Below, piece by piece: positions 35,545 to 45,471 of a DNA stretch of 64,000 nt. The notes below the pieces were generated by a model. It saw only the letters and a list, made by a program, of their open reading frames with translations. It made no database searches and was not told where the DNA came from. The stretch spans positions 620,001 to 684,000 of the forward strand of contig CAVXHV010000001.1 of NCBI GenBank assembly GCA_963761445.1, in the 5' to 3' direction. This stretch comes from CAVXHV01 sp963761445 (GTDB taxonomy: Bacteria; Planctomycetota; Planctomycetia; Isosphaerales; Isosphaeraceae). The translations under genes and the position numbers were made by a program. Within the stretch, counting starts at the first letter, position 1; every line of letters begins with the position of its first letter.

Positions 35545-37203
35545 TCAGTTCGACTGGCGTCGGCTCGCGCGGCGTTGATCCCGGCGCCGCGCCTTCTCTC
35601 GAGACTCTTCAAGACGGTGGTTCAGCACATGCTCAGGGTGCGCCGCCGCCCACCGGTCCGGAAGCAACTTCGCCAGTGACTCCGGACTCACCTCCACCGA
35701 GAGCTGCAGAATCACATCGTGCAGGTACGCCCAAGGCTCAATGCGATGCCGCTTCGCCCCCGCAATGATCGTGGACAGCATCGCCGCACGCGGCCCCGCC
35801 TCAACACTCCCCAGGAACATCCAGTTCTTCCGACCGATCGCTTGGTCTCGTACACGTCGCTCCGACGTGTTGTTGTCGATCGTCAGTCGCCCGTCCTCTG
35901 TGTATCGGCACAGCGCCCGCCATTGATTCAACGCATAGGTCACCGCCTGCGCTAACGCCGACTTCGGCAAGAGCTTCACTGACAGCCGATTCAATTCGTC
36001 ATTTATCCGATCCAGGATCGGTACCGCTTCCGTTTGACGCAGCACGCGTCGCGCATCATTGTCGAGCGGGCGAGCCCGATCCTCGATTTCATAGAGCCGA
36101 AGAATCATCTGGATGATCAACGAGGCCTCAGCGGGTGACGACGATCTCGCCTCGTAGAACTTGCGACGCGCATGTGCCCAGCAGGCCACTTCGAGAATCT
36201 GACCACCAGAGCCCACGTAAATTGCGTCATACCCGCTGAAGGCATCGGCCTGCAGATAGCCAGCAAATCCCTCCAGAAACCGAGACGGACCCTCACGCTT
36301 GCGATCCTCTGTGAAGTCGTACACGTCATAGGGCAACGAGCTCGGACCAATGTAAACCCAAAACCGCCCCTTGCGGCTTCGAGGTTCATCGTCGTGCAAG
36401 ACCGTCACAAACGTGTCATCGGTCCAGATCACCGGCGCCGTCAGTACCAATTCCTTTTGGAGCTGATACAGCGGTCTGACCAAGTCAGCAACATAGCGGA
36501 CCCAGTCACACAGTGTGCTCCGCGGCAGATAGAGGCCGTAACGAGTCGAGACGTCCTCGAAGCGATAGAGCGGCTGATGCTCCGCGAACTTGGATACGAC
36601 CACCTCAGCGAGCACGCCCGCTCCCGCAATGCAGCCGCTCACGGGACGCTGAGGCGCCTCGGGAGACACGACACTGTCTCGACAGCCTGAGCAGGCATAC
36701 TTGGGTAACACATGTACGTGAAGCTCGAAACGCGCCGGGACGAACTGGAGCACGCGTGCCTCGTCCTCGCCGATGCACGTCTTCGCTGCTCCGCACTGAT
36801 CACAGACCTTGTCGGCCTCTGGCAGATCATGCTCGATGCGGACCTGTGGCAGCCGATCGTAATCGGGCTTGCGCGACTGCCGCCGTCTCGCCGGCATTTT
36901 GGGCTCAGGAACTGGCGGCTCGGGCGGCAAGGCAACACCTTCGATTGCCTCGGCGTCGAATAACCGGCCTTGTCCCGGAGCATCCACGTACCGTTCCCGT
37001 CGCGGGCCGAAGACGTAGCGGCGATAGAGCTCGATCTGCTGGCGTAATTCTTGGACGAGTTGATCGTGTTCTTGGACGGTATGGTCGTGCAACTTCGCGG
37101 CTTCGTCGAGTGCGGCTTGGAGGTCTTCGACCTGCTGAGCGAGGCGGCTCAGCAGGTCGTGACATTGCTGCGGATCAGTCGGCCATGACTCGAGAGTGAT
37201 CAT
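35545..37203 (-). CDS. tnpC: IS66 TnpC transposase (subtype B, copy B2)
   Basis: 552 aa, intact. Same domains and catalytic residues as B1 (D in WTDDTF, D in LQADAF, E in NNTSERR). The one difference I can see is Pro for Leu in SPEAPQRP, between the zinc finger and catalytic core. Confidence 0.93.
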   Translation of the reverse strand: MITLESWPTDPQQCHDLLSRLAQQVEDLQAALDEAAKLHDHTVQEHDQLVQELRQQIELYRRYVFGPRRERYVDAPGQGRLFDAEAIEGVALPPEPPVPEPKMPARRRQSRKPDYDRLPQVRIEHDLPEADKVCDQCGAAKTCIGEDEARVLQFVPARFELHVHVLPKYACSGCRDSVVSPEAPQRPVSGCIAGAGVLAEVVVSKFAEHQPLYRFEDVSTRYGLYLPRSTLCDWVRYVADLVRPLYQLQKELVLTAPVIWTDDTFVTVLHDDEPRSRKGRFWVYIGPSSLPYDVYDFTEDRKREGPSRFLEGFAGYLQADAFSGYDAIYVGSGGQILEVACWAHARRKFYEARSSSPAEASLIIQMILRLYEIEDRARPLDNDARRVLRQTEAVPILDRINDELNRLSVKLLPKSALAQAVTYALNQWRALCRYTEDGRLTIDNNTSERRVRDQAIGRKNWMFLGSVEAGPRAAMLSTIIAGAKRHRIEPWAYLHDVILQLSVEVSPESLAKLLPDRWAAAHPEHVLNHRLEESREKARRRDQRRASRRQSN

Positions 37204-37232
37204 GGCAAGGATTATAGCGCCAACATACGATG

Positions 37233-37619
37233 TTACAAGAGGGAACCAACCGATTTTCCGGCATGGGGCGTCGGAGGCTGGTATCGCCTGCGTTGGCGGG
37301 CCGATCTGAGGTCAATGCCCGAGAGAATCAGCGTCAATTGGGTCGGGCTCATTTCCACCGATATGGCACCGTGCGCGACCGCGGGAAGCTGGAACGAGCC
37401 TTTCTCAAGTCGCTTGTACCAAATCGCCAGACCATCGCGATCCCAGTAGAGAATCTTGAGGCGATCGCGGCGTCGATTGACGAACAAGAACAGGTGGCCG
37501 GACGTTGGGTCTTGAGCAAAGGCGGTGGTCACCAGGCCGGAGAGTGCGTCGAAGCCTTTGCGAAGATCGGTTGCTGGTGTGTGAAGAAACACGCGGACGG
37601 CATGAGGGAGGCTGATCAT
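37233..37619 (-). CDS. tnpB: IS66 TnpB (subtype B, copy B2)
   Basis: 128 aa, same as B1: VRVFLHTPATDLRKGFDAL, GHLFLFVNRRRDR, DGLAIWYKRLEKG. Start overlaps the tnpA stop by four bases. Intact. Confidence 0.9.
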   Translation of the reverse strand: MISLPHAVRVFLHTPATDLRKGFDALSGLVTTAFAQDPTSGHLFLFVNRRRDRLKILYWDRDGLAIWYKRLEKGSFQLPAVAHGAISVEMSPTQLTLILSGIDLRSARQRRRYQPPTPHAGKSVGSLL

Positions 37620-37984
37620 TGAGAGCCTCCTGACTCGGTCTTGGCTGCTGCGATAGTCCGAATGATCCGGCAGGCCAGGCGGGGGCTTGTTGTGGGAATA
37701 CGAAGGCGAATTCCATTGGGAAGGTCGGCTTCGATCGGGGTGGGTTGGTAGTCATTACCCTCGACGAGACGCACAGTGACAGGCAAGAAAGTCGACGGAG
37801 CCGGTAGCGTTGGGCATGGGTCTGGACTCTGCACGAGCTCGAAGCGACCTTTCCATCGATAGAACGCCGAGACGGAGCACGGTTCTCGGGCGCAGAACTT
37901 CGCGATTGACAGTCCGCTGAGTGACTGCCGGCTGACGCGAGAACGCCAGATGGCCCGACGGGTGAGAGAAGCGGTTCTTGGCAT
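37616..37984 (-). CDS. tnpA: IS66 TnpA (subtype B, copy B2)
   Basis: 122 aa from MPRTASLTRRAIW, AGGAGA upstream. One residue differs from B1 (SIAKFCA). Frame intact, tail PIEADLPNGIRLRIPT. Confidence 0.87.
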   Translation of the reverse strand: MPRTASLTRRAIWRSRVSRQSLSGLSIAKFCAREPCSVSAFYRWKGRFELVQSPDPCPTLPAPSTFLPVTVRLVEGNDYQPTPIEADLPNGIRLRIPTTSPRLACRIIRTIAAAKTESGGSQ

Positions 37985-38206
37985 TCGGGGTCTCCTGAGA
38001 AGGGACGTAGTGGTCACCTTCGCAGGCTATCACCCCCTGGAAGCCTGGGTACTCTCGAACGCTTACGCCGCAGGTGATGCTGCCGCCAGTAGTGTTCTCG
38101 ACGAGGATCTCGTGAACGTGCCATGAGCTGGCTCCTTGGTTAGAGGGGGGATACCAGCTCTGGAGGATACCCGGCCCGGCAAGGCTGGCTGGGGACTGCG
38201 CTTACG

Positions 38207-39663
38207 GCCCAGTCGACTTTCGTTTTGGTCACCCGGACAGCCAACCCACGCCAACCCGCGAGTGGTTCCGTGAACATGAAAATATTGGCAGTCCCCGCCC
38301 TTTCATATTCGTAATCAACACGCTTGGCGTATTTGGCCGTAGCGGGAATCGGCGTCCGGGTTCCTTTGAATAACTGGACGGGCTGCTCGTCCATGCACAC
38401 GTCCGGACAGTCGGGGATCATAAGGCGTGGCGTAGATATCGAGCACTTCCTCCATGTTGGCGACGAATTCGGCGTCCGACTCCGGAGGAATCACCCAGTA
38501 ATCGATCTTGCAGTTGGTCATCCCGTTTTTTTGAGCGTACGTCGGATGGTTTCGTGGCTGATGGAATCGACGATCTCGAGCTTGTCAGCAGCAACCAGAG
38601 AGTGAGCCATTATCGCAGCGCCACTTGAGCCACTCTGCGATCAGTTGATCGCGGTGAGTGGCTCTATCGATTCGTTTTTTCGGCGTTTTCTCCGGAATAT
38701 TCTTGACGACACCTTGCGAGGTTCTAGAATCACTTTGCGTTGGTCTCTAGGAAGTCGGCGTATGCCAACCGGAGTTGCCGGCCGGCAACGACGGTGAAAA
38801 CTGGGTTGCCGACCCCGAGCCTAACATTCAAAATCGCAGAGTGGCTCTCTCAGCTTTGTCAGATTCTGTCATTCAAGAAGTATTATATCTGTACATATAA
38901 AACAAGCCGCGACTCGCCAGCGCGGTCAAATCGTCCCGGAAAAGCGACGAGTGCGTTTGCCCAGGGAACGCTGGCGGAGCGTTCTCGGGCTTTATTGATG
39001 GGCGACAATTAGCTTCGACATCCACGACGATGATCCTCTGCGTTCGAATCTTCCGCTGTCGGATCGCATTGGTTGATTCAAATCAGCCTCAGGCCAAGGG
39101 TGAAGGCCGATTTGAATCAACCAATGCGATCGATAACATCGACGACGCTGCAATTCTCGTTGGATGTTGACATCGAACACCGGCATAGGTGTCACTAATC
39201 AGCGCGACTCGCGGTTCGTCCGGCAACAACCGCGGTGGCTCAATTCTGGCTGCGAAAGTGGCTCACTTCCTGGCTGCTGTCGACACGAGCTCCACGACCT
39301 TACGCGCGCAGCAAGCGAACGTCCAGTTGGCATACCCAGTCGGAGCCGGACCTAATCGCATCGCAATGATCTTGGCTTCCTGTTCTCCACTGAGCAGTTT
39401 CGGGGTCGGTGGGTCCATGCGTTTTGCGCCGTCAAGCGTCTCTCGGAAGCCTCGTTCGACCAGACGTTGGCGGATCTGCTCGGCGGTTTGCACGCGACAC
39501 GAGAAGGCTTCGGCAATCCGTTCGTCGGTCCAGTTCGGACCGTTGGCGTCCGCCTTGAGCAGCACTTGGGCGCGGCGGACCATCTGGCTTGACCCCTTGA
39601 GCTTCTTGATGACCCTTGAACCTCAACCCGTTCCTCACCCGTGAGGCGAGCAATATACTTCAT
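38207..39663 (-). pseudogene. IS630-family transposase split by IS21-like element and cut by IS66-C2
   Basis: N-terminal part 39663-39286: MKYIARLTGEERVEVQG, a one-base shift near 39620, then MVRRAQVLLKADANGPNWTD to ARKVVEL. The IS21-like element intervenes. The gene continues at 38582 as EIVDSISHETIRRTLKK, an A7 slippery run, then WVIPPESDAEFVANMEEVLD, a one-base insertion near 38420, and catalytic D in DVCMDEQPVQLF. It ends at KTKVDWA where IS66-C2 starts. The second Asp and Glu are missing. Duplicated CGAGCT marks the IS21-like insertion. Confidence 0.85.
38583..39285. mobile_element. Non-autonomous IS21-like element, copy 2 (703 bp)
   Basis: Inverted copy of 1407-2110, nearly identical throughout. 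Perfect 6-bp duplication CGAGCT (38577-38582, 39286-39291), different from the TTTTCG of copy 1, so both arose by independent transposition. The 90-codon internal frame is open here too (38740-39012, plus strand), but I see no known domain in it. Confidence 0.88.
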
Positions 39664-39738
39664 CTGCGTGGCACACCTCCTTGTGCCACGCAGTATCTGC
39701 CATTTCAGAAATCGGCCAACCCCAAGACTTACTTGTGA

Positions 39739-39924
39739 CAGAGCGCTAGGCTTGCGTGTCACCGGTAAGACCGCATCGTGTCGCGTGAGCAAGTAGATAG
39801 CATACTTGCGATGACCGCCGCCGATGTCGATGAACTCATCAAGGATCTTGGTTTTCTCATCCTTCGACGCGCCGTTGTACCGCTCTCGCAGCGATTGGAG
39901 GAGTTCGTGCCGAGTTCCTTTGCC
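39739..39924 (-). pseudogene. Integrase-type transposase, N-terminal fragment
   Basis: Reads KGTRHELLQSLRERYNGASK, then EKTKILDEFIDIGGGHRKYA IYLL, which resembles the N-terminus of integrase-core (rve) transposases that begin with a KxEILDEFVxxTGYHRKHA-type motif. No catalytic core follows; the IS630 gene begins 75 bases away. Confidence 0.5.
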
Positions 39925-40273
39925 GATCGTGATACAGATACCGCGCCTCCAGACAATGGTAAGATTCTGGTGAGGCAACGGTCTATTCTCGGTAAGAAAA
40001 ACGATGAGTCAATGCGCTGGGGAATCTTAATTGTCGTCAATCAGACGAAGCCAGGAAAACGGTAGATATCATGGAGTCGCCTGGTTTCACTCATCCGTGC
40101 ATCGTGACAAGTTTTTCGCGCCGAAGAAAGTTCATTCCAGCCTGAGAAACGAGGGCTTTTCTGCGATCGAAGAGTGCCAAACACCCACACGATTCCGCGA
40201 AGAACCTCTTTTTGTTATGTCAGCGAACCTGCTCACGAACCGCGAGTTTTTACATCAATTACCTTCGCCACGC
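39925..40273. other. No recognisable gene
   Basis: About 350 bases of mixed sequence between two IS remnants with no supported frame. Confidence 0.45.
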
Positions 40274-40645
40274 TCAGGCTTCGCCGAGATTCGCATCTCG
40301 GTGAGCTCCTCCGTGATCACCGAACGTGTCTCCGCGTTCAGGGGGACTGACCCGAGAGGTTTTTAAAACTCGGTTGCCGAATGTCAGCTCGCCAATAACT
40401 TGGTCGCGGTTCTCGATCTGTTGCTCGAATTCGGCTCTTGGCCGATCGCGGTTGCTGGCGGCTATTCGAGTGCCACCTGCAAGCGCCGCCTCACCGGCCG
40501 CTAGGAACTCGTCACGCCAGCGGCACAGCGACGCCTCCGACACACCGTAGCGACGGGCGATAACCACTCCCGGCTCCTCACGACGCAACAAACTCAGCAC
40601 GACCTCACGGCGATCCTTTACGGGTAACTCAGCACGCATTCCCAT
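40274..40645 (-). pseudogene. IS3-type OrfA (HTH protein), C-terminus replaced
   Basis: MGMRAELPVKDRREVVLSLL then VIARRYGVSEASLCRWRDEF is a clear HTH of the OrfA class, followed by a coiled-coil-like AEFEQQIENRDQVIGELTF. After NRVLK the sequence diverges, apparently by a frameshift, and no OrfB is present. Confidence 0.65.
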
Positions 40646-40753
40646 CGAGTTTGACTCCTCAATGGTGTTCGGCCCGCGACTGAGAATCTACCGCGACCTT
40701 CTTAATAATCACCCGAAGAATTCTTTCATACCAGATTTCCCACGAACCCGGGG

Positions 40754-41990
40754 TTATACACGCTTTCGCAGATCGTTCGCTGCGTCGCAGTACAGCCCCT
40801 GCGTGCGGACGAACTGCAGCGCCACGTCGATCGTCTGATGCATTTCCGGCCAGTCCTTCAATCGCTCTCGGAACTGACGGAGCCAGCCCAGCTTCTCCTC
40901 CAGTCGCTCCCTTGTCCCATACTTCAGCACTTCAGGCCTAAGGTTGTCGAGAAGCGCCAACGTGTTGACTGCGCAGGTGATCAACGGTCTCAGATTCATG
41001 TAGCGTGCCTTTATCCGTTGGCTTGGCGGAATGAGAAACGCCCATTCCGTCTGCTGCGTAGTGCACTTGGTCTGCCCCAACTTCGCCGTGAACGCTTTCC
41101 ACTGTTCATCATGTTCCAATCGCGCTTTCAGCAGGCATGCGGCCTTATGGCTGGCGTCGTAAATCTCGGTTGTCTCTGGGTGCGCCCGACAGAACAACTG
41201 AACTCCGCCGGCCAAGTCGCCACCCTGATAGGCAATGATCGCTCGGGGCACACCGGTCTTAGTTATGTTGGCCTTCAACTGGCGGTAGACCATCTCCTTG
41301 TCCGAAACCGTCACCGGCTCCAGTTCGATAGGCTCCATTTGGGACAGGCGGCGAGGGAAGTCCGGACCTGGCGGGGGCAATTGCGAGAGCCGCACCCCCA
41401 GAATGAGAAAGCACTTCTCTTGGCCGATCTGGTTGGATTGGTCGCTGATCCACACCCAGTCGGATGCCTGCTCCTTGGGCCGATGCGCTTTGTGGTACGC
41501 CAGCCGCAACAGCCAAAAGCGTACGGTCGTGAAATGGGGAAGAGGAAAATCGAACCCCCAATTCACGGGCATCTCATGCATCCAGCGAACAGCGCTGCAA
41601 ACACCCCGGAGCGGTATACCCTCCAGGGTCCAGCCCAACATCAGGTGTATCTGCACCGAGCTGAATTCATGACGCGGTGGGATCAGCTCGAAAGCCGGGT
41701 CGGGACCGGCAGCGATCGTCGGCTCGGCGCGGGGGGGGACTGCTCGACGTGCTGGCGCATTTGGACACGCAACGTTTCAACCTGCTTCTCCAAGGCCTCC
41801 GCCTTGGCACGCCATCGATCGCGCGACCGACGTAGATCTCGCAACTCGGTGGAAACTCCTTGATACGTTCCTGCAGAGCCCGGTACTTCGCCTTCCAAAG
41901 ATCTCGGCTTTTCTCGAAGAATCGCGCAAGCACTCGCCAACGGCTGCGATACCCAGGTGCCTCCTGATTGTCTTTGTCTGAGCGTACCAT
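40754..41990 (-). pseudogene. Unclassified coiled-coil DDE transposase, copy 2, truncated
   Basis: Homologous to 7427-9042. N-terminal coiled coil (RFFEKSRDLWKAKYRALQER), then after a frameshift near 41660 the frame 41656-40754: VWISDQSNQIGQEKCFLILG (first Asp), RAIIAYQGGDLAGGVQLF (the copy-1 IIDDQ is changed to IIAYQ, losing the presumed second Asp). It ends at NDLRKR, 120 residues short of copy 1, so the presumed Glu is gone. The element is flanked by direct repeats GGTTATACAC (40747-40757 area and 42110-42119). Confidence 0.65.
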
Positions 41991-42795
41991 CGTGCTCGGC
42001 TCCATCCGGAACAAGGGAATCCTTCCCGCGACGGAAATAGCGCAACAGGTAGCTCGAATTATGCAAGATCCATTACCACCAAAAATGGCCGATTTTCATC
42101 ACGCCAGGGTTATACACCCGTCGCGGTAACGAGTCGTTATCGGTCAATTAGGCAGGGCGAACAAATAACATTTACAACTTCTTGCGGCGTGGTTTGATGG
42201 AGTAGTTCCAATCGTCGTGGAATTTTGCGCGAGTGATGCGGAGGTGTGCGAGTTCTTCGTCGCTGACAGCAATCCCGGTTTCGTAGCGACGAGGGTCGAT
42301 CGCGGCGCGAACGGTGAGCCCCGCCTTCGTGGTAGTGCTTGCTATCAGATTGACTATGACTTCGTAGGTGGTGAGCGGCCGACCGCGCCAGTTCTTGGTA
42401 ATGAAGCAGAACAACCGATGCTCGATTTTGTTCCATTTGCTGGTGCCGGGCGGAAAGTGGTGGACATGCAACGTGATGTCCAACTCGTCGGCCAAAGACT
42501 GCAGGGACTTCTTCCACAAACGATTGCGGCTGCTGTTGCTGCCACCTCCATCCGCCGTGATCATCAGTTCGGTGGCCTGCGGAAACCGGGCCGAGCCCAT
42601 TTCATTCCACCAGCGGTGGATGCTCGCGCAGGCGAACTCAGCCGTATCGTGATCGATCCCCACGCTCACCCAGCCTTCGTTGCAGGCCAGATCGTACACT
42701 CCATAGGGAATCGCCTTGCCCAGTTTCGGGTCGGGAAAATCGTGGACGTTCACCTTTTCCGGTTGGCCCTTGGGATGCCATTCCTCACCCGGATT

Positions 42796-44123
42796 CACAA
42801 CTGTCCGGCTAGTGGTTTCGGGATTTGACGCAACGCGCAATGATTAAACAGGTTATCACAAGGAATGTGTACGCACGATATTAGCTCGGGTCGTCAGAAT
42901 CTACCTCTGGGGATCGATCCCATACGGTGGAGGATGACGCATGGACCCGGGAAAACTCGTGTTCGCTCAGCTCATGGACTTCATTCCACGGCACGATTTC
43001 GACGCGTGCGTGAGGCGGTACGGTGGAGACAGTCGCCCTCGCGGCTTCTCCTGTCGGGACCAGTTTCTCTCCATGGCATTCGCGCAATTGACCTCTCGCG
43101 AAAGCTTGCGCGACATCGAGACGTGCCTGCGGGCTCTCGAACGCAAGCTCTATCACGCCGGTTTTCGGGGCAAGGTCTCACGGAGCACACTGGCCGATGC
43201 CAATCGCGCTCACGACTGGCGCATCTTCGCCGATTTCGCTCAGGTGTTGATCGGTCGAGCGCGGAAACTCTACACCGACGAGCCCTTCGGCGTCGAGTTG
43301 GAGCAGACGGTCTACGCCCTCGACAGTACCACGATCGACCTCTGCCTCAGCTTGTTCCCCTGGGCGCGATTCCGTCGTCGCAAAGGAGCGGTGAAGCTGC
43401 ATACGCTCGTCGACCTGCGCGGCAACATCCCCACCTTTGTGCGAATTACCCACGGAAAAACCCACGATGTGACGGTTCTCGATCATCTGCCAATCGAGCC
43501 CGGCGCGTTTTACGTAATGGATCGAGGATATGTCGATTTTCAACGTCTTTATCGGTTCACGACGTATTCGGCGTTCTTCGTAACGCGAGCCAAGCGCGGT
43601 CTCGACTTCACCCGCCGAGCCCGTCGGCAGGTCGACAAGACGACGGGGTTACGGAGCGACCAAACGATCGTGCTGGTGGGCCCGAAGACGTCGCGGCTGT
43701 ACCCCGACCCGATGCGTCGCGTCGCGTTCTACGACGCCGAGAACGACCGGAGGTTCGTGTTCCTGACCAACAACTTCACCCTACCTGCATTGACGATCGC
43801 GAAACTCTACAAGTGTCGATGGCAGGTCGAGCTGTTTTTCAAATGGATCAAACAGAATTTGTATATCAAAGCCTTTTATGGAACGAGCGACAACGCAGTG
43901 AGAACTCAAGTGTGGATCGCAATCAGCATTTAGTTGCTTGTGGCCATCGTCAGGAGGGAACTCGGTATTGAACGCAGCCTCAGCGAAATCTTGCAAATCC
44001 TCAGCCTGACACTCTTCGAGAAAACCCCTATTTTTCAGGCATTGAGCGGATCAAAACTACAGAATCCGCAACCACCGTCCTCTAACCAGTTGAACCTCTT
44101 CGACTTATAGCCGGACAGTTGTG
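42796..44123 (+). mobile_element. IS4-family element with 9-bp target duplication
   Basis: Ends CACAACTGTCCGGCTAG (42796) and complement (CTATAGCCGGACAGTTGTG form, 44123) give 16-bp inverted repeats. The duplication ACCCGGATT (42787-42795, 44124-44132) is in the 9-12 bp range of IS4. It interrupts ISAzo13 between its first and second catalytic Asp. Confidence 0.93.
42941..44110 (+). pseudogene. IS4-family transposase with one in-frame amber codon
   Basis: MDPGKLVFAQLMDFIPRHDF N-terminal domain, D in YALDSTTIDLCL, D in YVMDRGYVDFQRLY, E in YKCRWQVELFFKWIKQ (the Y-R-E signature of IS4). At codon 331 a TAG (43931-43933) follows AISI, then the same frame continues LLVAIVRRELGIERSLSEIL to LNLFDL and a normal TAG at 44110, for 389 residues. 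All catalytic residues precede the amber. A TAT/TAC-to-TAG mutation is the simple reading; the truncated protein lacks the last 59 residues. Confidence 0.88.
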
Positions 44124-44969
44124 ACCCGGATTCTTGAATTCTCCGACCAATTCCTTCTTCTTCGTGTCTACCGAGATGACGGGTTGGCTTCGCCGATGAA
44201 AGGCGCGCACTTGGCGGTTGATGTACTCGAATTGAGCGTTGCGGTCCGGGTGCGACGTGCCTTCGCGCGTCTTGCGGTTAGCCTGCAAGCTGTAGCCGCT
44301 CTGCTTCAACAACATCGCCACTGTGCGATCCGAGACGGGGTGATTCTGGCGCGTCAACTCCTCGGCCAACTTTGCCGTGCTCTTGCAGGTCCAGCGCAAG
44401 GGGGACATGGGGTCGCCGCGCGTGGCAGGTTCGATCAACTGCTCCAATGCCTGCAGCAAACCTGGATCGGCTTGAGTCAATGCCCGACGCCCACCACCCG
44501 GGCGTCGCACGCGTGCAGCGGCCGCGGCACGGCTCTTCGACGAAAGTTGCAAGTCCCTGAGTCCGGCCATGATCGTGGGCGCGACAGCCCGGTGGCTCGA
44601 GCCACCAGCGAAATCCCGCCCCAGCCGATCTCACGGGCCTCCGTTGCCGCCCATTGCCTTCGTCTCCGCTCGTCGAGTTCGACGGCGACCAAACGAAACT
44701 TACGGCGGATCCGTGCCTCGACCTTCGCATCTTGCATGCGGCAGTCATCGCAGATTCCGGCGAGATCACCAATACCAATTTGTAAAAGTTATTTTTTCGC
44801 CCTGCCTTATTGCAGATGCGTAGCCGTGCGCGGCTCATGTTCCGAACTCTTCAACTGCAAAAGCATCCTGTGGTCGATTACTTTCGACGCGCGATCGTGG
44901 TTCACAAGGCTGGGCGCCCCGCGTCGCATTCATACGGTCAAGTTCTGGGCCGTACGGCAACCAACAGAC

Positions 44970-45062
44970 TTCTAGTTGGGTCGACCTCGCAGCCGGACTG
45001 GCCGCGAGTTCAGCGTGGAAACGCCACTCACGGAAGTCGACAGAAGGCCGACCCAACTAGCG
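44970..45062. repeat. Inverted repeat with CTAGTTGGGTCG arms
   Basis: CTAGTTGGGTCGACCT (from 44972) and AGGCCGACCCAACTAG (to 45060) are inverted, one mismatch, 57 bases apart. No gene lies between. It may be the pair of ends of a very small element or part of a decayed IS. Confidence 0.5.
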
Positions 45063-45222
45063 CTATAGACAAACTTTGCGAGAAGCAGTTGCAAACTGGA
45101 AGTAAAGGCATATGCCGCTTCGCTTTGTTGCGACCTCCATCAACGCTAGTAAAGCGAGCGTGGCACTGAAAGACGCGCAATCTGCCAAGATGCGGTTCTC
45201 AGACGAACCTTCCGGAACAGTT

Positions 45223-45471
45223 TCAGGAACCCGGCCCACCCGGTCCTACTGGCGGTAGTGTCGGATAGTCGATGGGAGGATCGTCACCGGGATACGGTGG
45301 TGGAGCGGGTTCTGGTTCGGGCGGTGGGTCGTCATCATCCGGTCGAGCGCTACTCAATGTTGAGAATACAACAATCCCGAGGGATGCGCCCACGGGGTAT
45401 GACGTCGGAATCAATTTCGCCTCAAGCATTTCCAGTGAATTGAGGCCATCCAGTCTTAGGTTTTGACGCAT
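45223..45471 (-). CDS. Small proline-rich protein
   Basis: 82 aa from the ATG at 45471, chosen for the AGGAG 10 bases upstream. The N-terminus MRQNLRLDGLNSLEMLEAKL resembles the LExLExR-type N-terminal motif common in planctomycete secreted proteins. A short hydrophobic stretch (VGASLGIVVFSTL) follows, then an Asp/Pro tract (DDDDPPPEPEPAPPPYP) and PPVGPGGPGS. Function unknown. Surrounding sequence is not IS-derived, so it is likely a resident gene, though small enough to be a remnant of a longer one. Confidence 0.5.
   Translation of the reverse strand: MRQNLRLDGLNSLEMLEAKLIPTSYPVGASLGIVVFSTLSSARPDDDDPPPEPEPAPPPYPGDDPPIDYPTLPPVGPGGPGS

Larger units (their letters stand above)
35301..38066 (-). 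mobile_element. Complete IS66 element, subtype B, copy B2 (2766 bp)
   Basis: Same length and ends as B1 but inverted. Flanked by the perfect 8-bp duplication GCCGCAGG (35293-35300 and 38067-38074), which proves insertion by transposition into the tnpA gene of copy C2. Nucleotide identity to B1 is near complete. Confidence 0.95.
34995..38124 (-). pseudogene. tnpA: IS66 TnpA (subtype C, copy C2), split by IS66-B2
   Basis: Start codon at 38124 (MARSR-type N-terminus to 38067), then the B2 element, then the remainder from 35300 down to about 34995 (IEIELSNHVRLRLDSLPEAQ W near the end). The 8-bp GCCGCAGG duplicated by B2 lies at the break. Additional frameshifts occur in the second part. Confidence 0.78.
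30843..38206 (-). mobile_element. IS66 subtype C, copy C2, carrying three nested insertions
   Basis: The outer right end is GTAAGCGCAGTCCCCAGCC (reverse strand, 38206). Reading down: tnpA is split by IS66-B2, tnpB by the 1071-bp element at 33802-34872, and tnpC by IS3 at 30862-32145. The far end of C2 is lost where C1 begins (30842). C2 itself sits in an IS630 transposase gene (38207-39663). Each nested insertion has its own target duplication. Confidence 0.85.
42172..44737 (-). pseudogene. ISAzo13 transposase, frameshifted and split by IS4
   Basis: N-terminus MQDAKVEARIRRKFRLVAVE to ATGLSR, then a one-base deletion near 44583, then MAGLRDLQLSSKSRAAAAAR to catalytic D in SVDTKKKELVGEFKNPG. 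IS4 enters there. The rest (42795-42172) reads VNPGEEWHPKGQPEKVNVHD, second D in ITADGGGSNSSRN, E in KWNKIEHRLFCF and ends IKPRRKK. Full length would be about 420 residues. The family is frequent in planctomycetes. Confidence 0.9.
42150..44808 (-). mobile_element. ISAzo13-family element, interrupted by IS4
   Basis: Ends AGGCAGGGCGAACAAATAAC (about 42150) and, in reverse complement, AGGCAGGGCGAAAAAATAAC (about 44808) form inverted repeats extending about 28 bp. The transposase fills the space between when the IS4 is removed. Target duplication is unclear. Confidence 0.8.
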
